From Sphingobium sp. AS12 (GTDB lineage Bacteria > Pseudomonadota > Alphaproteobacteria > Sphingomonadales > Sphingomonadaceae), in assembly GCF_019097845.1 (NCBI RefSeq), contig NZ_JAHRGM010000024.1, positions 124,001 to 188,000 on the forward strand: a stretch of 64,000 nt of DNA, given 5' to 3'. A program made the translations under genes and the position numbers. Within the stretch, counting starts at the first letter, position 1. The number at the start of each line of letters is the position of its first letter. The notes under the pieces were generated by a model. The model did no database searches. It saw only the letters and a list, made by a program, of their open reading frames with translations, and was not told the origin of the DNA. This document shows positions 1 to 8,787 of this stretch, piece after piece.

Positions 1-674
1 TCTGATCCTTCGATTCAAACCGCCCGGCGGGCAGTTCGACATTCTGCGCACGCAATGCATTTTCGACATCGGCCGGCGTCAGGCCAAAGGCGGCTAGCCG
101 CTCCGCATTCATCCACACGCGGGTCGATGGCCGCGCCTCCCCGCCGATCGTGACGCGCGCTACCCCGTCGATCGCGGAGAAACGGTCGGCAATATTGCGG
201 TCGATATAATCGCTCAGCTGGATCGCGCTCCAGCCGGGGCGGGAGAAGGCCAGGAACAGGATCGGCCGCGCATCCGCATCGACCTTGCGGATTTCAGGCG
301 CCAGCGCATCCTCCGGCAGATCCTCCACCACTGACCCCACCCGGTCGCGCACATCGTTGGCGGCGGTGTCTATGTCGCGCGAGGGATCGAATTCGATGCT
401 GATGTTGGACGTACCGTCCTGCGACGTCGATGTAATCGTGCGGATGCCCTGCACGCCCGCGACCGCATCCTCGATCAGCTGGGTGATGCGGGTTTCCACG
501 ACCGAAGCCGCAGCGCCGGTATAATTGGTCTCGACCGACACGACCGGCGGATCGGTGTCGGGATATTCGCGAACCGACAGGCTGAGATAGCCCACCACCC
601 CGACGATGCAGAGCAGCACCGCGACGACGGCGGAGAAAACCGGGCGGCGGACGGACAGGTCGGACAGCTGCATG
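1..674 (-). CDS. RND efflux transporter permease, N-terminal part
   Basis: The gene runs off the left edge; only the first 224 residues are present. It starts MQLSDLSVRRPVFS, followed by one hydrophobic segment at about residues 12-30 and a periplasmic porter region with EYPDTDPPVVSVET, the classical start of AcrB/MexB-type hydrophobe-amphiphile efflux pumps. These inner-membrane trimers use the proton gradient to expel drugs, solvents or detergents through an adaptor and an outer-membrane channel. The adaptor gene lies 7 bp upstream in the same direction, so the two form one operon. Substrate cannot be read from the sequence. Confidence 0.93.
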
Positions 675-681
675 GCGTTGC

Positions 682-1725
682 TTAGCCTGCGGGCTTGGCT
701 GATGGCGCGGGCTTATCCCCTGCCAGTCGCACCGGCGCGCCATCGCTCAGCTTGACGACGCCATCGGTAACGACCATCTGCCCGGCCTTCACCCCGCCCA
801 AAATCTCGACCAGTCCGTTCTGGCGCAGGCCGGTATCGACCTTGACCCGCTTGGCCTTGCGATCCTCCAGCACGAACACGAAGCGTTCCTCACCATCGCC
901 GACCACTGCCAGTTCGGGCAGCGCAAGCGACTTGCGCTGGCGCGACACGATGCTGACGGTCAGCAACATGCCAGGCTTCAACGCACGATCGGGATTGGGC
1001 AGGATCGCGCGCACGCGCACGGCGCGGGTGGCGGGGTCGATCACCGGGTCGATCGTTGCGATCGTGCCGGTAAAGGGCCGGTCGGGCCAGGCGGCAGAGA
1101 CAGCGCGGATCGCCTGACCCGCGCGAATGGTGGCCAGGCGCGTCTCCGGCACGGTGAAGTCCAGCTTGATTCGCGAAATGTCGCTGACCGTGGCGATCGC
1201 CGTCCCCGCCGTCACGATCGCGCCGGGCGATACGGTGCGCAGGCTGACCCAGCCGCCAAAGGGCGCGCGGATCACCCGGTCGCTGATCGCAGCGCGACTC
1301 TGGTCGGCGCTCGCCTTGGCCGCATTGGCCAGCGCCAACTGCTGATCGAGCGAAGCGGCCGTCGCGAACCCGCGCGTTTTCAAAGCCTGCACCCGCTGCA
1401 ATTGCTGCCCGGCCTGCAACGCCTGCGCCTGCGCCGCGGCCAGTTCCGCCTGTTCCTCGGCGATCGACATGGTCGCGATCACCTGCCCCTTGGCGACATA
1501 GCCGCCATCGGCGAAATTGATCGACGTAACCCGCTCGGTCACCGGCGCAGACAGGATAACCTGTTCATTGGCCAGCGCCGTGCCGACAGCGTCGAGCGTA
1601 TCGGCGAAATCGGCGGTTGCGATCGGCGCCGCCTCGACCAGCGCAGCCGGGCGCGGCTTGGGCGCCTTGTCGCCGCTGCAACCGGCAAGGCAAAGGGCGG
1701 TGAAAAGAAACAGGGAATTACGCAT
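682..1725 (-). CDS. RND efflux periplasmic adaptor (membrane fusion lipoprotein)
   Basis: 347 residues. The N-terminus MRNSLFLFTALCLAGC is a lipoprotein signal with the lipidated cysteine at residue 16. It is followed by the barrel-sandwich/lipoyl half (around residues 50-80), a helical hairpin rich in Ala and Gln (about 85-135), the second lipoyl half, and a beta-barrel region, the order found in AcrA/MexA (HlyD family). It bridges the inner-membrane RND pump encoded 7 bp downstream and an outer-membrane channel that is not in the window. First gene of the operon as far as visible. Confidence 0.93.
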   Translation of the reverse strand: MRNSLFLFTALCLAGCSGDKAPKPRPAALVEAAPIATADFADTLDAVGTALANEQVILSAPVTERVTSINFADGGYVAKGQVIATMSIAEEQAELAAAQAQALQAGQQLQRVQALKTRGFATAASLDQQLALANAAKASADQSRAAISDRVIRAPFGGWVSLRTVSPGAIVTAGTAIATVSDISRIKLDFTVPETRLATIRAGQAIRAVSAAWPDRPFTGTIATIDPVIDPATRAVRVRAILPNPDRALKPGMLLTVSIVSRQRKSLALPELAVVGDGEERFVFVLEDRKAKRVKVDTGLRQNGLVEILGGVKAGQMVVTDGVVKLSDGAPVRLAGDKPAPSAKPAG

Positions 1726-1750
1726 GGTGGAGGGCTATCGGGCCTTTCGG

Positions 1751-1777
1751 TGCGACACAACATGGCCTTTTGTCGCA
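1751..1777. promoter_or_regulatory. Inverted repeat upstream of the RND efflux operon
   Basis: TGCGACA (1751-1757) and TGTCGCA (1771-1777) form a perfect 7-bp inverted repeat with a 13-bp spacer, 25-50 bp upstream of the adaptor start. The place and symmetry fit an operator for a TetR/MarR-type repressor, but no regulator gene is adjacent and no promoter boxes are clear. Inference only. Confidence 0.3.
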
Positions 1778-1814
1778 AGATGTAACAACGTCCCAAATAA
1801 CGAACATAAGGCGT

Positions 1815-2552
1815 TTATCCACCAAGCCGGGCATGGAGCAGAAATTCGACATTGCCCTGCGGTCCGGTGATCGGACTGGGCGTGATGCCGATAACGGTCC
1901 ATCCCTGCGCCTGTATCCATGCGCCCACCTCTTCACAAACCCGTTCGTGGATGTCTGGATCGCGCACCACCCCGCCCTTGCCGACTTCCTCACGCCCCGC
2001 CTCGAACTGCGGCTTGATGAGCGCCACCAGCGCCGCGCCGGGGCGCGCGAAGCTCAGCGGTCGTTCCAGCACCTTGGCCAGCGATATGAAGCTGGCGTCG
2101 CACACGATGATGTCGATCGGTTCGGGGATGTGCGCCGCTGTCAGGATGCGCGCGCTCGTCTGTTCATGGACGATGACGCGATCGTCGCTGCGCAATTTCC
2201 ACGCCAGCTGGTTGGTGCCGCTGTCCACCGCATAGACTCGGATCGCGCCATTGGTCAGCAGCACGTCAGTAAAGCCGCCGGTCGAGCTACCCACGTCCAG
2301 CCCCACCATGCCGGTCACGGGAATCGCATATTCGGCCAAGGCATGAGCCAGCTTGATGCCGCCGCGCGACACCCAGGGATGGTCCCGGCCCCGCACGTCC
2401 AGTTCCGCGTCCAGCGCGACCTGCTGCCCGGCCTTGTCGATCTTCCGATCGCCCAAAAAGACCAGGCCCGCCAGGATCAGCGCCTGCGCCCGCGCCCGGC
2501 TTTCCGCCAGGCCATTGTCGACCAGCAACTGATCAGCGCGAATTTTCGCCAT
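1815..2552 (-). CDS. tlyA: TlyA family rRNA methyltransferase / putative hemolysin
   Basis: 245 residues. An S4 RNA-binding domain at about residues 3-60 precedes a Rossmann FtsJ-like methyltransferase domain with the SAM-binding stretch GLDVGSSTGGF (84-94), a motif-IV region CDASFISL, and KPQFE near residue 182. TlyA enzymes 2'-O-methylate cytidines in 16S and/or 23S rRNA; the hemolysin label is historical. The start codon overlaps the stop of the upstream dsbD gene, so the two are translationally coupled. Whether this form modifies one or both rRNAs cannot be told here. Confidence 0.92.
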   Translation of the reverse strand: MAKIRADQLLVDNGLAESRARAQALILAGLVFLGDRKIDKAGQQVALDAELDVRGRDHPWVSRGGIKLAHALAEYAIPVTGMVGLDVGSSTGGFTDVLLTNGAIRVYAVDSGTNQLAWKLRSDDRVIVHEQTSARILTAAHIPEPIDIIVCDASFISLAKVLERPLSFARPGAALVALIKPQFEAGREEVGKGGVVRDPDIHERVCEEVGAWIQAQGWTVIGITPSPITGPQGNVEFLLHARLGG

Positions 2553-4573
2553 CAGCGCACCAGCGCCGTCAGCGTGGCTGGCGTCAGCAATTGCGGCAAA
2601 GTCTGCGCCTCCCTGCCCGGCGCATACCAGAGGTACAGCGGCACGCCCGACCGCCCCTGCCCTTCCAGAAAGCGGGTGATCGCCGGGTCGGCATTGGTCC
2701 AGTCGCCGACCATGACCGTGACGCCACCCTTGTCGAACGCCGCGCGGGTTTCGGCACGGTCGATCGCGGCGGCTTCATTGGCCTTGCAGGTCAGGCACCA
2801 GTCGGCGGTGAAATAGAGAAATACTGGCTTGTCGGATGCCCGCAGACTAGCCAGTTTCGCTTCGTCGAAGGGGAGCGCCGCGCCTTCCTGAGCCGCCGCA
2901 GCAGGCGCGCGCGACGGCAGCAGCGCAACCGCCCCGCCCAGCACGGCCAGCCCCGCCAGCGCGACGATCCAGCCACCACCGCGCCCGGCCCGCTGCCGAC
3001 TGCCCAGCCACCAGAGCAGCAGGACAAAGGCCAGCATGGCAGCCAAACCAATGGTCATGCCCACAACGCCGCGCTGTTGCCCCAGCAACCAGGCCAGCCC
3101 CAGCGCGGTCAGGAACATCGGGATCGCCAATATCTTCTGGAAGCGCCCCATCCATGGTCCGGGGCGGGGCAACCGTGTGCGCAGCGCCGGGATATAGGCC
3201 AGCAGCAGGAAGGGCAGCGCCAGCCCCAGCCCCAGCCCGGCAAACACTGCCAGCGCGGCTGCCAGCGGCAGCACCATCGCCGCGCCCATCGCCGCGCCCA
3301 TGAACGGCCCGGTGCAGGGCGTCGCGACGAAGGCGACCAGCGCCCCGGTCCAGAAGGCACCCGCCATACCGCCCTTGCCCGCCAGCCCCTCGCCGCCGCC
3401 GACCGCCCGCAGTTCAAACAGCCCCGCCAGATTGAAGGCGATGGCGCTGACCAGCAGCAGCAGCGACAGGATGATGCGCGGGTCCTGCAACTGGAACGCC
3501 CAGCCCACCGCCGCGCCGACTGCCCGCAACGCCAGTAGCGCCGCGCCCAGCGCCAGACAGGTGGCGATCACCCCGGCGGCATAGGCCAGCGCCTCGCGCC
3601 GGACCGTGGGTTCATCGCCGCCAGCCTTGGCCAGCTTCATGGCTTTCAGCCCCAATATCGGGAACACGCAGGGCATGATGTTGAGCAGCAATCCACCGAG
3701 CAGAGCGCCACCCAGCGCGATCAGGATCGCCTGCATCGTGCCGCCCGACGCCGCGACCGCGCCGGGGCGGGCGGTCAGCAGAAAGCCGACATGGTCCCCG
3801 GTCGCCAGCACCGCCTGCACTGCGCCGCCCTTGCCACCCTCGCCCGCGTCGGTTTCGACCAGCAGCCGGTCGCCATCGCGGGTCACGCTCTGCGGCGCGG
3901 CATAGCGCGCCAGCCCTTCGGCAAGCGGGAAAAGATGCACATTGCTCACCTGCGCATCGGCGGGGAACGGCACCGACAGGCGCAGCTTGCCACCCGCAAT
4001 CGCATAGGTCGCCTCCGACCCCAGCGGACGGGCCAGGTGGCTGCGCCACGCATCGAACCGCGCACGATCTGCCACTACAACCCGTCCGTCGCCCGCAACA
4101 AGATCCAGCGCCATCTCGCCACTTTCGGGCACGCAGACCTTGTCCGTGCAGGCCAGCCACTGCGCTTTGACCCGCACCGGCAGGCGCGTGCCAGCCGCGA
4201 CGTCGGGCGCGACCGTCAGGGTCGCCAGCACGCCATAGGGGCCTTCATAGACATGGTTCATCAGGCCCGAAATCAGCAGCGTTTCCGGCACCGGATAGCG
4301 CAGACGCCCCACCGTGACGCCCTTTGGCAATGTCCAGCTCACTGTCATGCCCAGGCCCGCGTCGCCCGGATTTTCCCAATAGCCGTGCCAGCCCGCCTCC
4401 GGCACCATGGCAAAGGCAATGCTGGTCGATTTGCCCGGCGCGGGCGTGGCGCTTTCGGCCACCAGTCGCGCGGCGATATGCGGCGCGGCGCCCCCGAACG
4501 CCCCCTGCGCCTGCGCGCCTGAAACCCCCGCCAGCAACGCCAGCGTCATCAGTATGACATGAAAAATCCGCAT
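2552..4573 (-). CDS. dsbD: DsbD-like thiol:disulfide interchange protein
   Basis: 673 residues. A signal peptide (MRIFHVILMTLALLAGVSGAQA) leads to a periplasmic DsbD/DsbC-like beta domain (about 30-260, with CTDKVC), a membrane domain of about eight helices containing NIMPCVFPILGLK and ATPCTGPF, and a C-terminal thioredoxin domain with CLTC at residues 593-596. It passes electrons from cytoplasmic thioredoxin across the inner membrane to periplasmic thiol proteins, supporting disulfide isomerisation and cytochrome c maturation. Three cysteine pairs, one per domain, match the DsbD relay. The downstream tlyA overlaps by one base. Confidence 0.92.
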   Translation of the reverse strand: MRIFHVILMTLALLAGVSGAQAQGAFGGAAPHIAARLVAESATPAPGKSTSIAFAMVPEAGWHGYWENPGDAGLGMTVSWTLPKGVTVGRLRYPVPETLLISGLMNHVYEGPYGVLATLTVAPDVAAGTRLPVRVKAQWLACTDKVCVPESGEMALDLVAGDGRVVVADRARFDAWRSHLARPLGSEATYAIAGGKLRLSVPFPADAQVSNVHLFPLAEGLARYAAPQSVTRDGDRLLVETDAGEGGKGGAVQAVLATGDHVGFLLTARPGAVAASGGTMQAILIALGGALLGGLLLNIMPCVFPILGLKAMKLAKAGGDEPTVRREALAYAAGVIATCLALGAALLALRAVGAAVGWAFQLQDPRIILSLLLLVSAIAFNLAGLFELRAVGGGEGLAGKGGMAGAFWTGALVAFVATPCTGPFMGAAMGAAMVLPLAAALAVFAGLGLGLALPFLLLAYIPALRTRLPRPGPWMGRFQKILAIPMFLTALGLAWLLGQQRGVVGMTIGLAAMLAFVLLLWWLGSRQRAGRGGGWIVALAGLAVLGGAVALLPSRAPAAAAQEGAALPFDEAKLASLRASDKPVFLYFTADWCLTCKANEAAAIDRAETRAAFDKGGVTVMVGDWTNADPAITRFLEGQGRSGVPLYLWYAPGREAQTLPQLLTPATLTALVR

Positions 4574-4649
4574 CGGGCCTCTGGTCGGGTGGATGTCAGC
4601 GGGCTAGGTCCGGTGGCGTTCGCCGTCAAGGCTGGAGAAGGTACAGTAG

Positions 4650-6278
4650 ATGTTGAGAAAAGTCGCCGCCGCCCTGCTGCTCGCCACCGCAATCCCCGCT
4701 ACCGCACAAACGACGCCGCCCAAGCTGATCGTCGCGATCTCGGTCGACCAGTTTTCGGCCGACCTGTTCAGCGAATACCGGCAATATTATAGCGGCGGTC
4801 TAAAGCGGCTGACGCAGGGCGTCGTGTTCCCCAAAGGCTATCAAAGCCATGCGGCGACCGAAACCTGCCCCGGCCATTCGACCATCCTGACCGGCAGCCG
4901 CCCGTCGCGCACCGGCATCATCGCCAACACCTGGTTCGACCTGTCGATCGCGCGGGAGGACAAGGCGATCTATTGCGCCGAGGATGAAAGCGTGTCCGGC
5001 AGCAACAGCGGCGATTATGTCGCTTCCCCCATTCACCTCAAAGTCCCGACCCTGGGCGGCCGGATGAAGATCGCCAATCCCGCCACTCGCGTCGTGTCCG
5101 TCGCGGGGAAGGATCGCGCCGCGATCATGATGGGCGGGCCGACCGCCGACCAGACCTGGTGGATCGGCGGCGCGCAGGGCTTTGTCAGCTATAAGGGCGT
5201 CGCCACCCCGCCGCTGGTCGCGAAAATCAACGAAGCCTTCGCCCAGCGTCTGACCCAGCCCAATGCGGGCTTCGACCTGCCGCAGCAATGCGTGGCCAAG
5301 GATTTCCCCGTCGCGATCGGCGCTGGCAAAAGTGTCGGCACAGGCCGCTTCGCACGCGCCGCTGGCGATTTCAAAGCCTTCCGCGCCTCGCCCGAACAGG
5401 ATGCGATGACGCTGGTGCTGGCCGCCGGTGCGATCGAAAGCATGGGGCTGGGCAAGCAGGCGCAGACCGACATCATCTCGATCGGCCTGTCGGCGACCGA
5501 TTATGTCGGCCACACTTACGGCACCGAAGGCACCGAAAGCTGCATCCAGATCGACCGGCTCGACCGCGAACTGGGCGCTTTCTTCGATCGACTCGACAAG
5601 GACGGCATCGACTATGCCGTGGTGCTGACTGCCGACCATGGCGGCCACGACCTGCCCGAACGCCACCGCGAAAATGCCATGCCGATGGAAAGCCGCGCCG
5701 ATGAGGCGCTGACGCCCAAGGCGCTGACCGCGACCATCGGGGCAAAGACCGGCCTGACCGGCAAGAAGCTGATATGGGGCGACGGCCCGGCGGGTGACCT
5801 GTATTTCGACAAGGGGCTGACCGCCGCTCAGCGCGCGAAGGTAGAGGCCGAAACGCTCACATTGCTACGCGCCCATCCGCAGGTCGAGGCCGCCTATACC
5901 AAGCCGCAGATCGCCGCGGTCCCCTCCCCCTCCGGCCCGCCGGAAAGCTGGACCCTGCTTCAGGAAGCGCGCGCCAGCTTCGACGCCCAACGGTCGGGCG
6001 ACATATTGCTGCTGCTCAAGCCCCGCATCACGCCGATCGTCGATCCGACCAAGGGCTATGTCGCGACCCATGGCAGCCCATGGGACTATGACCGCCGCGT
6101 CCCCATCCTCTTCTGGCGCAAGGGGCTGACCCATTTCGAACAGCCGCTGGGCGTGGAGACGGTGGACATCATGCCCACCCTGGCGGCGCTGATCGCCCTG
6201 CCGGTTGCCAAGAGCGAGATTGACGGCCGTTGCCTGGATCTGGTGGCGGGCGAAGGAACCAGCTGCCCGGCGCAATAA
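4650..6278 (+). CDS. phoK: PhoK-type alkaline phosphatase (type I phosphodiesterase family)
   Basis: 542 residues with signal peptide (about 1-20, ending ATAQ). The active-site layout matches the Sphingomonas alkaline phosphatase PhoK/SPAP: Asp33 in SVDQF, nucleophile Thr72 in ETCPGHST, Asn93, and Lys154/Arg156 in GKDRA. Each of the last four sits 17 residues earlier than the numbers I recall for PhoK (Thr89, Asn110, Lys171, Arg173). The metal motif TADHGGHD follows. Expected role: zinc- and calcium-dependent hydrolysis of phosphate monoesters outside the cytoplasm. A good Shine-Dalgarno (GGAGAAGG) precedes the ATG. It is not adjacent to the pho regulon at 54-61 kb. Confidence 0.9.
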   Translation: MLRKVAAALLLATAIPATAQTTPPKLIVAISVDQFSADLFSEYRQYYSGGLKRLTQGVVFPKGYQSHAATETCPGHSTILTGSRPSRTGIIANTWFDLSIAREDKAIYCAEDESVSGSNSGDYVASPIHLKVPTLGGRMKIANPATRVVSVAGKDRAAIMMGGPTADQTWWIGGAQGFVSYKGVATPPLVAKINEAFAQRLTQPNAGFDLPQQCVAKDFPVAIGAGKSVGTGRFARAAGDFKAFRASPEQDAMTLVLAAGAIESMGLGKQAQTDIISIGLSATDYVGHTYGTEGTESCIQIDRLDRELGAFFDRLDKDGIDYAVVLTADHGGHDLPERHRENAMPMESRADEALTPKALTATIGAKTGLTGKKLIWGDGPAGDLYFDKGLTAAQRAKVEAETLTLLRAHPQVEAAYTKPQIAAVPSPSGPPESWTLLQEARASFDAQRSGDILLLLKPRITPIVDPTKGYVATHGSPWDYDRRVPILFWRKGLTHFEQPLGVETVDIMPTLAALIALPVAKSEIDGRCLDLVAGEGTSCPAQ

Positions 6279-6301
6279 ATCCGATCAAACACCCTACCTC
6301 C

Positions 6302-6362
6302 GTTCGTTTCGAGCGAAGTCGAGAAACCTCTGCCAGCGTTTCTCGACACGCTCGAAACGAAC
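6302..6362. repeat. Intergenic palindromic repeat 1
   Basis: Nearly perfect inverted repeat: left arm 6302-6327 (GTTCGTTTCGAGCG then GTCGAGAAAC) and right arm 6338-6362, with a 10-base loop. It lies between the convergent phoK and serine acetyltransferase genes, where a bidirectional transcription stop or REP-like function would fit. There is no clear T tract. I recall the same arm sequence as a common sphingomonad intergenic repeat; copy number needs a genome search. Confidence 0.75.
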
Positions 6363-6372
6363 AGGTGGTGGA

Positions 6373-7380
6373 TCAAATATTCTCCCCCACCCCGTCGGTG
6401 CTCTCCACCAATGCATGGACGCGGTGCGGGGCGGATACGTCGACGCGGCTGGTGACTTCATACTGCGCCTTGGCCTGACGCACATTGGAATCGGCCGGGA
6501 CGCTGTCGGTCAACCAGACATTGCCGCCAATGACCGACCGGCTGCCGACGATGATCCGCCCCAGCACCGTGGCACCGGCATAGATGACGACATCATCCTC
6601 GATAATCGGATGGCGCGGCAGCGCCTTTTCCAGCGTCCCCTTCTCGTCCGCCGGGAAACTGCGCGCGCCCAGCGTCACGCCCTGGTAGAGTCGCACCCGC
6701 TGTCCCACGATCGCGGTTTCGCCGATAACGACGCCGGTGCCATGATCGATAAAGAAGCTGGGACCGATCTTCGCGCCGGGGTGAATGTCTATCCCGGTCT
6801 TGCTATGGGCGATTTCGGAGATGATCCGCGCCACCAGCGGCGCACCCAGTTCATGCAGCCGATGCGCCAGCCGGTGATGGATGATCGCCAGCATCGAAGG
6901 GTAGCAGATCAGCACCTCATCCACGCTGCGCGCGGCGGGATCACCCAGAAACGCAGCCTCCACATCGGTATCGAGCAGTTCGCGCAAACCGGGCAGCGCT
7001 TGCGCAAAGCCGCTGATGATCCGCGCCGCCTGCGCGTCAATCGCGGTCGCCGGTTCGTCCTTCAGCGCATAGATCAGTTCCAGCCTGATCTGGCCGTAGA
7101 GGCGACTCAGCACAGTCTGGAGCGTCTCGGCGACGAAACTGTTCTCATTATGCAGCCGCACGAAATCGGGGCCAAGCCGCAGCGGGAACAGCGCGCCGCA
7201 CAGCGCCTGCATGATCTTCGTCAGATTGGCACGCGAGGGGAAGCCCTCCGCGCCATATTCGGCATGATGCTGCTGGTCGCGCCGCCAACGGCCGCGCACC
7301 GCGCCCAGATCGGCGACCAGCCGATCCAGATCCCAGTAACCGTCAACCTCGCTGTTTGGCTTATCCACGTCCGCCGTCAT
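6373..7380 (-). CDS. epsC: Serine O-acetyltransferase (EpsC/CysE type)
   Basis: 335 residues. An alpha-helical N-terminal region (about 1-190) carries the SAT helix bundle including YPSMLAIIHHRLAHRLHELG. It is followed by a left-handed beta-helix of hexapeptide repeats (about 200-300) with IHPGAKIG, DHGTGVVIGETA and VTLGA, the conserved acetyl-CoA and serine site of serine acetyltransferases. It makes O-acetylserine from serine and acetyl-CoA, the first step of cysteine synthesis. Length and N-terminal extension are closer to EpsC than to the 273-residue enterobacterial CysE. Stands alone; convergent with phoK. Confidence 0.92.
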   Translation of the reverse strand: MTADVDKPNSEVDGYWDLDRLVADLGAVRGRWRRDQQHHAEYGAEGFPSRANLTKIMQALCGALFPLRLGPDFVRLHNENSFVAETLQTVLSRLYGQIRLELIYALKDEPATAIDAQAARIISGFAQALPGLRELLDTDVEAAFLGDPAARSVDEVLICYPSMLAIIHHRLAHRLHELGAPLVARIISEIAHSKTGIDIHPGAKIGPSFFIDHGTGVVIGETAIVGQRVRLYQGVTLGARSFPADEKGTLEKALPRHPIIEDDVVIYAGATVLGRIIVGSRSVIGGNVWLTDSVPADSNVRQAKAQYEVTSRVDVSAPHRVHALVESTDGVGENI

Positions 7381-7464
7381 ATGCGCCTCGTTCCTTGATG
7401 GCGCAGGCTTAGCCTGTGCAGGGGCGCGGCGATAAACGAGTTTTGCTTGTAGCCGGACAGTTTC

Positions 7465-8787
7465 TCATTTGCTGGCGGGCAGGAACAGGCAGATTTCGGC
7501 GCGCAAGCCCCCTTCGGGCCGGTTGGCCAGCGTCAGCTTGCCCCCTTCGGCATCGACCGCCTTCTGCACGATCGCCAGGCCCAGCCCCAGCCCGCTTGTA
7601 TTACGCTGGCGCGCGGTGTCGAGCCGGGCGAAGGGTTTGAGGACCGCGTCCAGTTGATCGCGCGGAATGCCGGGACCATCGTCATCGACCCGGATCAGCA
7701 CCTCATTCCCCTTGCGCTCCACTGTCACGCGCGCGCGCTTGCCATAATGAAGCGCGTTTTCAATGAGGTTGCGCACCGCCCGGCGGAGCGAGAGCGCCCG
7801 CACCGCCATTTCCAGATGGTCCGGCCCGGCATAATCGACATCATGGCCATGGTCCTGAAACGCATCGACAATCGTTGCCACCGTGACGGCCAGGTCGGTG
7901 CGCACGGCGGGTTCTGGATCTTTCTCGCCACCCAGAAAATCGAGCAGCGATTCGATCATCTGCCCCATTTCCTCCAGGTCGCCGTCCATCGCCGCGCGCG
8001 TCTCGCCATCCGGCACCGTCTCCAGCCGCAATTGCAGTCGGGCGAGCGGCGTGCGCATGTCATGGCCGACCGCCGCCAGCGTCTCCGTCCGCTCGTCGAT
8101 CAGGCGATGGATGCGGGTCTGCATCACGTTGAAGGCGCGGATCAGGTTGCGCACGTCATTGGTGCCTGCTTCAGGCAGGATGACTTCCCGTCCCAGGCCG
8201 ATCTGCTCGGTCGCGCGGGTCAGGTCGCGCAGCGGAGCCAGCGTCTTGCGGATCAGCGCCCAGCCCGCGATCAGCAGCGCCAATACCGGGATGAGTGCCA
8301 TCCCCAACCTGCCAATGGTAAAGGCCCATTTGCCCCCGCCATGATGCATCCCGAAATAGAGCCAGCTGCCGTCGGGCAATTGCAGCCCGCCGTTAATCTC
8401 CGAATGGCGACCGGGCGACGCCAACCGCAGCCACAGCCGCGATCGTTCCAGACTGGGTTCCCAGGCGATGATCTGCTGCCGCATCCGCTCCAGTTCCGGC
8501 GATAGCGGCGGCGGCGGCGGCGCAGCGGGGGACCAGTGGACATCGTACCGATCCGTGGTCAGTTGCACGCCCATGGTGCGCCGTTCCTCGACCGGCTGCT
8601 CGGTCAGCAGCTTGCGCGCGATCACCAGATGCTCGGCCAGCCGCCGCGCCTCGTCATCCTGCAGGGATAGCTGGCTGGCGCGTTCGTACATCAACGTGCC
8701 GACCGCAAATTCCAGCATCACCGTCAGCAACAGGATCGCAAAAATGCGGCCGACCAGCCCCAGCGATCCTTTGAAATGCCGTTTCAA
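7465..8787 (-). CDS. EnvZ-like sensor histidine kinase
   Basis: 440 residues. Transmembrane segments at about 13-31 and 158-179 bracket a periplasmic sensor loop with a proline-rich stretch near 90-95. HAMP follows (180-232), then HisKA with His242 in GHDMRTPLARL, and HATPase with N box around Asn344, DDGPGIP (369-375) and GLGLGLA near 400. It autophosphorylates and should pass phosphate to the OmpR-like regulator, whose gene overlaps it by 4 bp just upstream. The H-box and layout resemble EnvZ; the signal is unknown. The nearest downstream gene in this direction is the serine acetyltransferase, about 85 bp away. Confidence 0.9.
   Translation of the reverse strand: MKRHFKGSLGLVGRIFAILLLTVMLEFAVGTLMYERASQLSLQDDEARRLAEHLVIARKLLTEQPVEERRTMGVQLTTDRYDVHWSPAAPPPPPLSPELERMRQQIIAWEPSLERSRLWLRLASPGRHSEINGGLQLPDGSWLYFGMHHGGGKWAFTIGRLGMALIPVLALLIAGWALIRKTLAPLRDLTRATEQIGLGREVILPEAGTNDVRNLIRAFNVMQTRIHRLIDERTETLAAVGHDMRTPLARLQLRLETVPDGETRAAMDGDLEEMGQMIESLLDFLGGEKDPEPAVRTDLAVTVATIVDAFQDHGHDVDYAGPDHLEMAVRALSLRRAVRNLIENALHYGKRARVTVERKGNEVLIRVDDDGPGIPRDQLDAVLKPFARLDTARQRNTSGLGLGLAIVQKAVDAEGGKLTLANRPEGGLRAEICLFLPASK

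Noticed and set aside
4580..4610. Possible Pho box upstream of phoK (CTGGTCG and ATGTCAG)
   Set aside because: The two heptamers are 12 bp apart instead of 11 and the first matches poorly.
6205..7398. 397-residue open frame on the plus strand
   Set aside because: Antisense to the serine acetyltransferase and overlaps the end of phoK and a palindromic repeat; no recognisable domain.
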